Numbered from the stretch's first letter, positions 29,101 through 38,292 are shown. The stretch: DNA of 64,000 nt from Bacteroidales bacterium UBA4116 (GCA_002381645.1 DFXE01000020.1:445490-509489); one strand, 5' to 3'. The notes: generated by a model from the sequence alone, not told the origin. Numbers and translations are program-made.

Positions 29101-32100
29101 CGACAAGCAACAGTATAAAGCTTTCATTTGCCTTAGAACATAAAGACCGGTCAGCTAATACTGGTTTTACAATGTTTGATTTCGATAATGATGGCATACA
29201 GGAGATATGTTATCGTGACGAAAGTACATTACGTATTATTAAAGCATCGAAGGAATATATTAAATATGATGAGTCCAGTTCAAATGTTATTCTTTTCAGG
29301 ACTGATGTACGCTCTTCTACAGGTTTTGAATATCCTGTAATTGCCGACATCGACAACGATGCTTCTGCAGAGATGGTAGTGGTTGGTCGTGAAACTTCAG
29401 GTGATTCTTATAGGTATTGGGGATATATGTATGCCGTTGGTAATGGATCAGGCGATAAATTTGCTCCCGCACTTCCGGTTTGGAATCAATTTATGTACTC
29501 ACCGTTTAAGATTAATCCAAAAGACTTAACCACTCCGGTCGGACCGGCTCCTAATCCATTATCATATAAATTCAACAGAAAGGTTGTAAAAAACGGGACT
29601 CCAACGGAACTTGAAGGTTATCAACCCTATAATAACACATTAGGACAGGCTTTTTACCACGAAACATATGATGAGCAAGGCAAAACCTACATGGAGCCTA
29701 TTGTGTTTCTTACCGAATCATATATTGTTTCTGAAACCTCCCCCGATAACGCTAAGCGTCCTAAAGTTATTATTGACGGAAGCAATTATTATATCGAAAT
29801 AACCATTGGCAATAAATCAACGGCTAAAACAGATATTTCCGTCCAGACTCCTATCAGTATCTATAATAATACTATATCGTCGGGAACGTATCTGAAGACT
29901 GTACGATTAACGAATTTAGGTGTCACTTCCGCAATTAAAGCGGGAGAAGAACACCGTATACGTATTTCTATTCCTGATCCATATACGGTATACCGTGTCC
30001 GTTTAGGAGATGATAGCGGAAATGCGGCCGGTACAGCTTTCAGCAGTTGGAAATTCGGAACCAACAATGGAACGGGAGTTGAGGGTGAAGGAACCAATCC
30101 TCCGGTTGATTCCTCTAAAGGAATAGGGATTGCTTCACGGGCATATAGAGATTGCGACTGGAGAGACCAGACAGTAAAAGCCTCCCTGATATCTGTCAAT
30201 TCTGATGCGGTAACCGTCCAGAGCTATAATTCTGTCTTAATAGATATTTTTGCCAATGATGAATATCCTTCTGATTTGCCAAGTGATCAAAAACTAGTTC
30301 AAAACGTTGTAAAAACAAATCCTATAGCAGGCTCCATAGTATTCTCAAATAATAGAATTGTCTATACACATGATGGAAGTAGTACGTTACCGAATAATAT
30401 AGATTCATTCAGGTATGAAATCAAATATAAACCATCCGGCGGAGTGTTAACAACATTTACCGCAATGGTATACATATATATATTAGAAAGTGAATCCGGA
30501 GGTTTTGCAGCTTGTTATGGAGATGATTTGACAACACAATTAAAAAAGAATCCGGATAACATCCGCTTTCTTTGGAATTCAAATACAAATCAGATATATC
30601 CTACCGGATATACCGGAGGAACTGATAGCCTGACTATTGATTTTGGACCTATCACAACTTCTAAGACCTACCATATAAAACCCTTACTGGCTTTCTATAA
30701 CAACGAAAACGTTGACTTTTCACCCGGAGTTTTAACCGTAGGGGTATTAGGGCAACAACCGGGTGATAAAGCCAGCTTTAAATGGACCGGAAGTATAAAT
30801 ACAAACTGGCATGACCCGCAAAACTGGGTTGAAATTAAAAATGGCAGAGAAATACCGGTATTATATATACCTACCGGCTGCGTAAATGTGATTATACCCT
30901 CAGGATTGAAAAACTATCCGCAATTGACTGCTGCGGCTCAGTGTGCGACAATTAAAATGAATGACAGGGCAATGATAGCGGGAATTAATTATCTGACATA
31001 TGATAATGCAGAAGTAGAGTTAAAAATGACTTCTCAGGAAAAGAACCGTTTCATTATGTGGTCTCCTCCACTAAAAGACACCTATACTGGAGATTATCAT
31101 TTTACGAAAACCGGTACTGCGGATTATTATTGGGGAGATGTTTATATGAATTTTTTCCAACAGGTTAATCCGGATAATAACGGTGCAGCAGTAGGAAACC
31201 ATTTCACCGCGACTTTTGGTAATATATGGACAAAATTGCAAGTAGGTCAACCCATTAATTTAAAAGTAATTTCAACGACGGATAACAGTTCAAAGATGTT
31301 CACATTCCCTAAACCCACGACTTTAACATCATACGTGGATGCTAATGGTAAAAGCGGGCCAAATGGCTCGCCCGTCACCCTGACACGTCCGGTCAAAGGA
31401 CGATTCATATCAGATGATGTCATTAGTGCCGGCAACACGATCCCTGTTCCTACCGATATGGCAGAATCAAACTATATTCAGGTAGTAAATCCGTTTATGG
31501 CTTATTTGAAAGTGAGGGAATTCCTTGTCAATAATAGCACCGAAATCGAACAGTCGTATAAAATATGGAACGGAGTTGTAAGTAGTACTTCAAACCTTAC
31601 AACAGGAGATTTGATCACGATCAAACCGGACCTGACTAACGGACAGCGTTATATCATTGATAATTTGGATATGATAAGCGACCAAACTTCACTTAATGCA
31701 GGGTTAATCCCACCTTTGCAATCCTTCTTTGTCAAAAAGGCAAGTACAGGAAAGGCAGGGCCGATAAAAATGAATCCAGCATGGACTACAACGATCAATA
31801 ATAGTGAAGGCAGTTATCAACTCCGTGCCGAATTAAAAGAAACCAATACATTAAGGATTAAAGCTACACAAAATAATACATCCAGCTCAGCAGTATTATT
31901 TTATCATCCGGAATCGTCACCTAATTACAAGAGTAGCGAAGATGCCTACAAACTCTTTTACTCAGAGGCACCTCTCGCCGTGTATACCTTCTCACCATCC
32001 AATGATCCTCTTTCCGTTAATTCAAGCAACGATTTCACAAATGAAAACATACGATTAGGAATGAGGGTAGAAAATGCGGGACAGATAACTTTCGACTTCA

Positions 32101-32519
32101 CCGGGCTGGCAAACTTCGGACATAATGTATGGTTAATAGACCATTTACAAAATAATAAAGAAATAGATTTACAGGTAACCCCAACCTATACATTTACTGT
32201 AGAGAAAAAATCAGCAAACGACAAAATGATTGAACTTAATGACCGGTTTAGCCTGAAAATAAGATATACAGGCATTGGCCTTAGCAATAAAGAAATCATT
32301 GAAAACAATGTACATATATCGGCCAATGATGGTAATATATATATTCAATCGCCTTTGGAGTTAAACAGCATACAGGTATATAATATATCAGGGGCCTTAG
32401 TTTACCACAAGAATAACAAATCGAATCATATAACAATTCCTGTTGAAAGGCAACAAAACTATATTGTGAAAATAAATATTAGAGAAGAGTATATAGTTGA
32501 AAAAGTATTTGTAAAATAA
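26169..32519 (+). CDS. Giant type IX-secreted surface protein with beta-helix and FG-GAP repeats
   Basis: This 2116-residue protein is built for the cell surface. It has a signal peptide (about residues 1-26, ending LQVKA), a right-handed beta-helix at about 40-300 with many N-rich rungs (IINNNRTGNMIYL, TTISDNTVTNKGF), and a propeller-like region at about 575-1100 with calcium-loop motifs DLDRDGYPEI (577), DVDRDGIIEA (644), DIDGDGTPEV (720), DMDQDGIYDF (782), DINGDGIPDV (829) and DFDNDGIQEI (1004). Ig-like stretches follow. The last 75 residues (ELNSIQVYNISGALVYHKN ... VEKVFVK) are a type A T9SS sorting domain. It is probably an adhesin or structural protein; ligand unknown. Confidence 0.9.
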   Translation: MRKFFAFKITLLFIILLSTSLQVKAKDIYVQATGGSTSGEGTIDVPVGVARLTSILSNPALSEDDNELKIYFKEGTYNLDISTVFNNTAYNGASVTFDPMEGNSAPVIFDRGGSSAKLINMLYNASEHRTEETAFSLSINNIIFQNYTGSTSDNFITLSRNYNSIELESVTIQNTSGGRLIIVGNGSDNTQVVPNSYLKISNSSIINNNRTGNMIYLQSGNTTIYNTTISDNTVTNKGFYILSGTNNIINNTIYNSGSVGFYRDANTNSGGSNNSGTVSSSLRFINNIVVGPSSFVETIGGLNPITSTNTQYNIIKTSASSDIFYCNNTFNGGVNITTGFGNQFNINRTNGTDPGMQYHDLSDVGNSTHVILRKGMPSSILSDNANLLLENDQIGNRRPSGSKNMSVGAIDIAEFNVNDWSVTYSYIPGASVYPPAVYDLGSRVELPPGITLSMVNFQIVDQTGMTTGNISLTGSSLTYNPTISGGEVVAGSSTFSYKVSYQHNAILYEKTAFMTITNKNIEQIGAPGYVEPNDFSETCYDQMGTVAFTSSYRFKPANGTTDIDGTMLHDFTIPLVADLDRDGYPEIIGISTYASSSSSGRYNGIQIYNGQTGKVISRLLFGTSENQYFSHAVSHGPPTILALADVDRDGIIEAIFGFQDDGSSALDALQGKVACYKIIPNKSGNVTTSYKMNRVWVSSGKYNTGGSGSSSFQKPITQLVDIDGDGTPEVIVYNKIYDAVTGKLLATLGTLTTTTTNNDIAHVGVDHNANRNDGWNNFSFIYDMDQDGIYDFVGGGKVYKLRKNSTTGSFEYDVVSMSNVPDGRTGVADINGDGIPDVVSIRKASSSLRVTVWNPGFYQMSSKDHKGWPVVNQNGEFIRNTNAEPYIMADYSFVIPNGSAGSNSYVYIGDIDGKQQAGPDGKLHFLPEIAILGGEVTTSNFNNMPKHPLATGGFTGISRSSSIEGFILGFTWDYSATATSNSIKLSFALEHKDRSANTGFTMFDFDNDGIQEICYRDESTLRIIKASKEYIKYDESSSNVILFRTDVRSSTGFEYPVIADIDNDASAEMVVVGRETSGDSYRYWGYMYAVGNGSGDKFAPALPVWNQFMYSPFKINPKDLTTPVGPAPNPLSYKFNRKVVKNGTPTELEGYQPYNNTLGQAFYHETYDEQGKTYMEPIVFLTESYIVSETSPDNAKRPKVIIDGSNYYIEITIGNKSTAKTDISVQTPISIYNNTISSGTYLKTVRLTNLGVTSAIKAGEEHRIRISIPDPYTVYRVRLGDDSGNAAGTAFSSWKFGTNNGTGVEGEGTNPPVDSSKGIGIASRAYRDCDWRDQTVKASLISVNSDAVTVQSYNSVLIDIFANDEYPSDLPSDQKLVQNVVKTNPIAGSIVFSNNRIVYTHDGSSTLPNNIDSFRYEIKYKPSGGVLTTFTAMVYIYILESESGGFAACYGDDLTTQLKKNPDNIRFLWNSNTNQIYPTGYTGGTDSLTIDFGPITTSKTYHIKPLLAFYNNENVDFSPGVLTVGVLGQQPGDKASFKWTGSINTNWHDPQNWVEIKNGREIPVLYIPTGCVNVIIPSGLKNYPQLTAAAQCATIKMNDRAMIAGINYLTYDNAEVELKMTSQEKNRFIMWSPPLKDTYTGDYHFTKTGTADYYWGDVYMNFFQQVNPDNNGAAVGNHFTATFGNIWTKLQVGQPINLKVISTTDNSSKMFTFPKPTTLTSYVDANGKSGPNGSPVTLTRPVKGRFISDDVISAGNTIPVPTDMAESNYIQVVNPFMAYLKVREFLVNNSTEIEQSYKIWNGVVSSTSNLTTGDLITIKPDLTNGQRYIIDNLDMISDQTSLNAGLIPPLQSFFVKKASTGKAGPIKMNPAWTTTINNSEGSYQLRAELKETNTLRIKATQNNTSSSAVLFYHPESSPNYKSSEDAYKLFYSEAPLAVYTFSPSNDPLSVNSSNDFTNENIRLGMRVENAGQITFDFTGLANFGHNVWLIDHLQNNKEIDLQVTPTYTFTVEKKSANDKMIELNDRFSLKIRYTGIGLSNKEIIENNVHISANDGNIYIQSPLELNSIQVYNISGALVYHKNNKSNHITIPVERQQNYIVKINIREEYIVEKVFVK

Positions 32520-32610
32520 CCGATGACTATTTTCATAGTTAAAATACTAAATACTGTTAAATGCATTGATTTTTATGTTGCAGAATTATGTTGCATAACA
32601 TAATAGTATA

Positions 32611-32695
32611 TATATTTGCACTGTGTTTTTCATGGTATTAGATTTAAGGTTAGCAATGAAGATTGGTTGTCGGGATGACAACCTTTTCTTTTTTT
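32611..32695 (+). ncRNA. Candidate small RNA or terminal leader with own promoter and terminator
   Basis: TATATTTG at 32611-32618 is a -7 match, with TTG at 32591-32593 as a weak -33. A start near 32622 and the strong hairpin-plus-T-tract ending at 32695 would give a transcript of about 74 bases with no meaningful open frame. ATGTT-GCAT-AACAT at 32588-32601 is an inverted repeat next to the promoter. The alternative is that this is just the terminator of the surface-protein gene. Confidence 0.35.
32665..32695 (+). terminator. Intrinsic terminator after the giant surface gene
   Basis: GGTTGTC at 32665-32671 pairs with GACAACC at 32677-32683 around a GGGAT loop, followed by TTTTCTTTTTTT. It is a classic rho-independent terminator. 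Confidence 0.85.
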
Positions 32696-32698
32696 ATA
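32670..32698 (+). repeat. Candidate attL of the island
   Basis: This 29-base block overlaps the 3' half of the terminator hairpin and its T-tract. It matches 38293-38320 with one substitution (T/C at the seventh base) and one extra T. The hairpin is complete only at this end, so the chromosomal gene keeps its terminator. Confidence 0.6.
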
Positions 32699-33933
32699 AC
32701 ATGCTGATTTACAAATACCATTAATTAGAGAAAACACTAAATCCTACATAATTCCATACATGGACTTGGTTTATAAAACTAAATTCAAAATTTCAAAGAT
32801 ATACAGTTTTTCTCATCATAAACACCTATAATACAAATAATTATAAGATCCACATATTTATAGCCTTAATTTCTTCATGTAATTACTACATACAAGAGTA
32901 CATTAACTTCCTTTCTTTTTGCTATTATATAACTTTTTTTTATATCAGAATAAAAAGAATGGGTTATAGATGTTTATAAATTAAATAATTCCTATTTGAA
33001 TTGATTTTTATAGCTTAATATCAATTACTTATAATTTAATCGGATTGATACAAAATTTTCTCTTTTCTAGATTACTTGTTTACATGACTTTATATATTTT
33101 TAATTAATATTATTTACATAAGCAACTCATAATAAAGAGATTAAAATAAAAAATAAGATGGAGGGTATCTTGTTTGGTGCGGCTTATATATTTGTGCTAA
33201 GCTAAAATTTTCAAATTCGGCCTATTAAGATAAACCACTATAAATTAGCACATTATACAATAGTCATCAATTATACTTTTTTGTCATATTTTATTGCATA
33301 AAACAAACACAAAGGCAAACCTATCTTTTTAACCTATCTATATTAAGAATCCCTACTCTTCTATACACCTTCTTATAGCAGTTCTAGGGAGATAATTAGA
33401 ACGAGCCATTACTACAATTAGTGGCAAATCCGAGTGGCAGCATCCTTACTTAAATGTCCTGCTCTGTACTACGAACCGACAACAGGCAACACCATAAAGC
33501 GAAAGCAAAAAAGTAAGGTCAATTTGGTGGATATTGTGTGTGCTGAACTCTGAAAATATTAAATAGGTCTATATTATAATTTTATTCATTTTAAATATTA
33601 AGTATTTATCATATAATACAGTACACTACCTATTAATATTTTTCAACTTCCATAATTATTAGTTATGGTGGATAAGGGTTCGCTGTATACATAACTCCGA
33701 AAATGTAAAGAAATAAATTAAAGAATATACTTTATTTTATCCTCTTTGATTATAAAATAGAAAAACTTATTAATAAGATTTCCAATCATTATATAGCTGT
33801 AGAGCTTGTATCAGATAATCCCAAAATCATATTTATTGTTTCGGTTGTTTGCCTATGGATAATCAATAATATAAACTATCCTATAGTTATTAGTTTAAAT
33901 ATAAGAGAATTTAATAAATTCCAAATTATACAT
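32699..33933. other. AT-rich region without convincing genes inside the island
   Basis: This 1.2-kb stretch is mostly very AT-rich and has no long open frame. Only 33350-33560 stands out, with higher GC and a short open frame (33434-33553). A TATATTTG at 33187-33194 resembles a -7 box, but nothing it could serve is evident. The region looks like decayed island DNA. Confidence 0.5.
33434..33553 (+). pseudogene. Possible gene remnant, 39 residues
   Basis: A GTG-initiated frame reads VAASLLKCPALYYEPTTGNT and ends VNLVDIVCAEL before a TGA. Its base composition and residue mix look coding, unlike the AT-rich DNA on either side. An in-frame stop lies just upstream. I recognise no family; it may be the tail of a lost island gene. 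Confidence 0.25.
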
Positions 33934-35799
33934 TTAAGAATGGGTACTAAGTTCTTTTTTTATTTGTAATAAGGTTTCTAAGCTATTACCTTCATAATAT
34001 TGCTTCAATAGTTCAACAGTTCTTTTATGATTAGCTTTTATAGTATCAATATCCCACTCATAATTTGTCATAAAAATATAGTTTGTATTAGCCCTAGTTT
34101 CAATTGCACCTTGATATTTTACTTTCTTTTCATTAAATAGTTTATTACTTAACGATGAATTTTTATTCCTATCAATCAATACCAAATTACCTAATTTATG
34201 AACCCATTCTTTATGTTCATTTAAATCAATATTCCATTTAGTGTCTTCTATCTTTTGGGGCATCAAGTGTTCAATTGAAGATGAATTTTTATTATATTGC
34301 AAAATAGTTGTGATACTACTCATCAACATATCCATTTTTAATAATAGATATCGTGTTTTATTTACTCGTGTACCGCTATAAGTTCCCCATTTCTCATTTT
34401 CTAATAATGAAACGAAGTCAGAAAAATTAATTGGCTTTTCTGATGAAAAAACGTCATCAAAAAAATCATATTTCAAACAAGTATCATTTAACAAACTTGT
34501 AGTAGCCTCTTCAATTGTGATTTCTTTCTTTTGTACTAACTCATGAAGATTATCAATTCTACGAAGAATAATAAATGTTCGAGTTAACGATTGTCTACGC
34601 CCTAAAAGCCAACTTATTGAAAATAAATTATCTATTTTTATCATGAAATCCATAATACCAACCTCACCAAAACATTCTTTGTAATGCATTAAAGGTGTTA
34701 TATACTGGCTACCAAATACACTTGATAGAATGAAATTTAAATTACAAAATAAGTTTAAAGTTGCTTTTGTTCTAATACTTCCGTTTGTAATTGATATATA
34801 GTGATTGATATATTTTTCGACAAAATCAAGAGTATTTTTTCCTTTTTCTAACATATTTCGTTTAAACATGTGTTCAAAGGCTCTTATAAGGGTTTTGTTC
34901 TCATCGCTTCTGTATTTCATCTTAATATATACCAAAGACCACAGAAAATCATCGAAACTAGTATATGGCGCTGAAACTATATTCTCAAAATCGGACCATT
35001 TATTTGCATAAAGAGTACGCAATTTCGGATCATTAATTTCTCTTAGATTTTGGGCTCTCAATATATCTGAAACTTGCAACTGGAGTCCACGACTATTTAA
35101 GACTGTAAATAGATTATAAGCGTCATCTAAATTATTGGGAGTAGCAAGATATAAAGCTAAAACTTTATTTGATAAGTATTTGTAAAAATCAGATAAGTAA
35201 TGCTCTTCAAAACCCTTGTTCTCAACAAATTTTGAAGCCCACCAACGATTTATTATAAGTATGCCGGAAGCCATATTTCGTACAGATGTACTTTCTTTTG
35301 TAGAATTAGAAATAGCCTCTATTTCACTTTTTAATAAAGTACCACCTTCCTTTATCAAATATTTATCAAGAAATTTTTCATCATCTCTTATTTGAAATTC
35401 TATTCTGTTTCTTGCTGGAATGTTATTATAATCGTCTTTCTCTTGAACCAGTCTTTTCTGAACATTTTCTTTCAACCTTTCTTGGGTAGAAATATCCCTG
35501 ATAACTCCGTGAAGTAAAAATAAGGTGATAAAACGTTGTTGTCCATCCAATATGTCTTGATATACATATTCTATATCAGGATTAGTTTTATCTTGTCGAG
35601 TATTCCATATCATGCAACCAAGGAAATATTCTTTATTTCTGTCGTTCTCCATCGCTTTACTTATATCTTCAAGTAAAGCTATTATTTGGTCTTCTCCCCA
35701 AACATAAGGTCTCTGGTATTCAGGAATATTGAAAAATTGTTCAGGACTAAAAATGTCTTTTATATATTTTTTTCCTGTTCGTAAAGTATTGTCTTCCAT
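33934..35799 (-). CDS. DUF262/DUF1524 (GmrSD-like) protein
   Basis: This 621-residue protein has the N-terminal DUF262 fold with IPEYQRPYVW (residues 25-34) and the nucleotide-handling motif DGQQR (85-89), which in GmrS-type proteins is followed by hydrophobic residues as here (FITLFLL). The C-terminal DUF1524 segment carries a His-Me-type nuclease signature: IEHLMPQ (His501), LGNLVLIDRN (526-535) and a downstream N/K-rich stretch. Relatives include the type IV restriction enzyme GmrSD and other phage-defence proteins. It starts 25 bases after the nucleotidyltransferase-HEPN gene, so both form one operon in the island. Modified-DNA cleavage is inferred, not shown. Confidence 0.85.
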   Translation of the reverse strand: MEDNTLRTGKKYIKDIFSPEQFFNIPEYQRPYVWGEDQIIALLEDISKAMENDRNKEYFLGCMIWNTRQDKTNPDIEYVYQDILDGQQRFITLFLLHGVIRDISTQERLKENVQKRLVQEKDDYNNIPARNRIEFQIRDDEKFLDKYLIKEGGTLLKSEIEAISNSTKESTSVRNMASGILIINRWWASKFVENKGFEEHYLSDFYKYLSNKVLALYLATPNNLDDAYNLFTVLNSRGLQLQVSDILRAQNLREINDPKLRTLYANKWSDFENIVSAPYTSFDDFLWSLVYIKMKYRSDENKTLIRAFEHMFKRNMLEKGKNTLDFVEKYINHYISITNGSIRTKATLNLFCNLNFILSSVFGSQYITPLMHYKECFGEVGIMDFMIKIDNLFSISWLLGRRQSLTRTFIILRRIDNLHELVQKKEITIEEATTSLLNDTCLKYDFFDDVFSSEKPINFSDFVSLLENEKWGTYSGTRVNKTRYLLLKMDMLMSSITTILQYNKNSSSIEHLMPQKIEDTKWNIDLNEHKEWVHKLGNLVLIDRNKNSSLSNKLFNEKKVKYQGAIETRANTNYIFMTNYEWDIDTIKANHKRTVELLKQYYEGNSLETLLQIKKELSTHS

Positions 35800-35824
35800 A
35801 ATTGTATATCTTTTCTAAGTATTT

Positions 35825-36715
35825 TTAATCTTCCATTTCCCCATATTCTTCAATCCTCTTTTCAGAAATTGTCTTTGTTAAATCCCTAAGCATTTCAACT
35901 TTGGGAATAAGAGCATCAATATCTTCTTGCGTAACGAGAAAATCAGGGTCATAACGTCCGTTTACATATGCAGCTTTTAATAAGTTAAAAAGCCGTTTTT
36001 CCTCGGGTGTATCTTGTGGGAATACCTTTACAAAATCGGTCGAATATCTTTTGACAGAATTAAGCAATTTCGTAAGATTATGTTGTTTACTGTTTTGTTG
36101 GGTATAAACTAAGCGGATAGCATAAAAATAATTTTCACACGATTGATGTAAAATAAAAGCTGCTTTCTGATACCATTCTTTACTATAAAGGAATTTAGCT
36201 GTTTCCATGAACTGATTACCACTCCCAAACTTTTCATCAAAATACTCCTGAGCCTGCTGTTTTATTTCTTCAAAATTAAGTTTTCGTCTGCGTGCTAATT
36301 TGTGCTTTTCACTATCATATAGAACTATACCTTCTTTTTTTATTTGTGTGTAAAAATATCTACCCTCTTTTAGTTCTTTGTTCAATTTCTTCATATCAAT
36401 ATTAATAAATTGAACAGGTGGTTGGCGATCAGGGTCTTTTGCTCGATTATAATATTGGTCTTCGATGTTATCCAGTATTTTACCTGCAATACCATCAGAT
36501 ATACCACTTGTAATAACAAGTATATCATAATCGCTTACATAAAATTGTATTTTACCGAATTCATATTTTTCATCATATACTACATAATCGTTACGTGCGT
36601 AACTTCCGAAGAGAATTATCATTTCGGTTTGCTTAATACGGCTCAGAATAGATTCTACAATAAAGTGCAAATCTCTCTGATTGTTCGATGGCAAATATGT
36701 TATGGACTTTTTCAT
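35825..36715 (-). CDS. Nucleotidyltransferase-HEPN fusion protein
   Basis: This 296-residue protein joins a minimal nucleotidyltransferase domain (about residues 12-110) to a HEPN domain (about 150-285). The first has the GSYAR signature (Gly37-Ser38) and the metal-binding SDYDILVI (Asp62, Asp64). The second has YQKAAFILHQSCENYFYAIRL and the basic motif NGRYDPDF around Arg254. In split MNT-HEPN toxin-antitoxin pairs the HEPN part is an RNase and the MNT part neutralises it by nucleotide addition; here they are fused. It lies just upstream of the DUF262 gene, so a joint defence or addiction role is plausible. Confidence 0.85.
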   Translation of the reverse strand: MKKSITYLPSNNQRDLHFIVESILSRIKQTEMIILFGSYARNDYVVYDEKYEFGKIQFYVSDYDILVITSGISDGIAGKILDNIEDQYYNRAKDPDRQPPVQFINIDMKKLNKELKEGRYFYTQIKKEGIVLYDSEKHKLARRRKLNFEEIKQQAQEYFDEKFGSGNQFMETAKFLYSKEWYQKAAFILHQSCENYFYAIRLVYTQQNSKQHNLTKLLNSVKRYSTDFVKVFPQDTPEEKRLFNLLKAAYVNGRYDPDFLVTQEDIDALIPKVEMLRDLTKTISEKRIEEYGEMED

Positions 36716-36772
36716 TTGTTGCTTTTTGCTATTTATAACAAAGGTGTAAAGATATAAAAAGTGTAAATAAAA

Positions 36773-36802
36773 AATCCGCTTTTATTTTTCAAAAAGCGGA
36801 TT
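36773..36802 (-). terminator. Intrinsic terminator of the integrase gene
   Basis: AATCCGCTTTT at 36773-36783 pairs with AAAAGCGGATT at 36792-36802. On the minus strand a T-rich tract (TTTTTTATTT) follows. It lies about 27 bases past the integrase stop codon. Confidence 0.8.
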
Positions 36803-36828
36803 GTTAATATTTTACTCTATAGTAACGG

Positions 36829-38106
36829 TTAGAAATTATTATTCATACTTTGCCTTATTTCTTCTGTGTTTGTTGTCTTATAATAGTGCTTATAAATCAT
36901 TTCAGGGCTGTTTCCTGCTTGGCCTGCAACTAATACAGGATGATAGCCATCATCAATCATTTTAGTGATAAATGAGCCTCTTGCAGCATACCATGTAATT
37001 TTATCTTGGTATTTGACTATTTTGCGGACTTTCTCAAGCGTTTTATTGACCTGTCTTGATAATCTTTCAACTTTCTCCCTGCGTTGCTTCTCAGTTACGT
37101 GTTTATGTGTAAAGACAGGAAGTACATAATCGGCATAAGATTTTGATTTGTATTTTTCGATAATAACTTTTGCCTTATTAATCAATGGAACATTTGCTTC
37201 TTTGGTTACTTTCATACGTTCATAAACTATTGTATTATCTTTTATGCTTTCCCAATTTAAGTATGCGACATCTATATTTGCCATACCGCCTGCATAGAAG
37301 CTAAACAGGAATAAATCTACATGAAATTGTTCTGTTTTTGTAAATCGGCTTTTATCCAATTTTTCTATGCTTTGCATTACTTCATAAGGGATTGTTTTAG
37401 GCTCGAATTTCCCTGTTTTCATCTTTGCTTTTACACACTCAAATACGGATATATTTACGCCTTGAATACCTAACTTTATGGCGTGATTACATACAGCTAA
37501 CAGTTTCTTTAATCGGTTGCATACTGCTCCTTTATTTCCATTATCCGCTCCTCTTTTGTGAAGGTACAGAGTATAGTCTAATAAAAATTGTTCTGTTATA
37601 TTACGGAAAAAATAAGACGATAGGCTTTTACTGTACTTCTGTTTAGTAAAGTCATTCAGCGAGTTTTTCAGAATAGTATATTCTTTTACATTGGATGTAC
37701 TTAAGACTACTTTACCATTCTTGAAACGTTCCTGTTTGCTAAACCTGTCTATAAGTAAATCTATCATTTGTAAGACGCTTAAGACTTTTACATCTTCTTT
37801 CTTTTCTTTGGGAGTATCAAATACGTGTGATAATTCTACGGGCGACCATTGGCGGTTTTCTGCTTCCCACTGTTGGGCTACCTTAAGATACTTTGTTTTT
37901 AAGTCGAAAAGTATCTTGTTTTCGTCAATATAGCTGTTGGTTTTGCATTTAAAGCTTTGGGTATCTTTGTCCCAGTCTTTATACAACCCAGAAACATTTA
38001 AAGCTTTTGACACTCTGGCATATCCTGTCTGAAAGATTACCATTTCCAACTTTGCCATTTTTTTGTCTTTGGGATTCGGCTTCCCTTTCACATTGATTGT
38101 AAACAT
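36829..38106 (-). CDS. Tyrosine-type site-specific integrase
   Basis: This 425-residue recombinase has an N-terminal arm-binding region, a SAM-like core-binding domain (about 105-200) and a catalytic domain (about 215-410). The C-terminal box AARGSFITKMIDDGYHPVLV has the second catalytic arginine (Arg376), and IYKHYY contains the probable nucleophile Tyr405. Other catalytic positions depart from the canon: the usual HxxR histidine is a tyrosine (WYAAR), the LGH histidine is a glutamine (AGQ), and the first arginine box reads AGGMANIDVAYLNW. Such variants occur in Bacteroidetes integrases. It is the first gene at the right end of the island and presumably drives its excision and integration. 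Confidence 0.92.
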   Translation of the reverse strand: MFTINVKGKPNPKDKKMAKLEMVIFQTGYARVSKALNVSGLYKDWDKDTQSFKCKTNSYIDENKILFDLKTKYLKVAQQWEAENRQWSPVELSHVFDTPKEKKEDVKVLSVLQMIDLLIDRFSKQERFKNGKVVLSTSNVKEYTILKNSLNDFTKQKYSKSLSSYFFRNITEQFLLDYTLYLHKRGADNGNKGAVCNRLKKLLAVCNHAIKLGIQGVNISVFECVKAKMKTGKFEPKTIPYEVMQSIEKLDKSRFTKTEQFHVDLFLFSFYAGGMANIDVAYLNWESIKDNTIVYERMKVTKEANVPLINKAKVIIEKYKSKSYADYVLPVFTHKHVTEKQRREKVERLSRQVNKTLEKVRKIVKYQDKITWYAARGSFITKMIDDGYHPVLVAGQAGNSPEMIYKHYYKTTNTEEIRQSMNNNF

Positions 38107-38292
38107 ATTAATTCTTATTAATAGTCCATCATGTAGTGCTAATTCGTACTACATATAAAACTACACAAGAATAGGTTTTCATGGGATAAAGGGTTTAAAT
38201 GTAGTTTTAATATATACACTACTTTTTTATTACCCTTTAATTATTAGGCGTTTACAATCATCGTCATTATATATATTTGAAAAAATCGGACT

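Noticed and set aside
33187..33194. TATATTTG as a promoter inside the island
   Set aside because: No -33 element, gene or defined transcript follows; such boxes are expected by chance in DNA this AT-rich.
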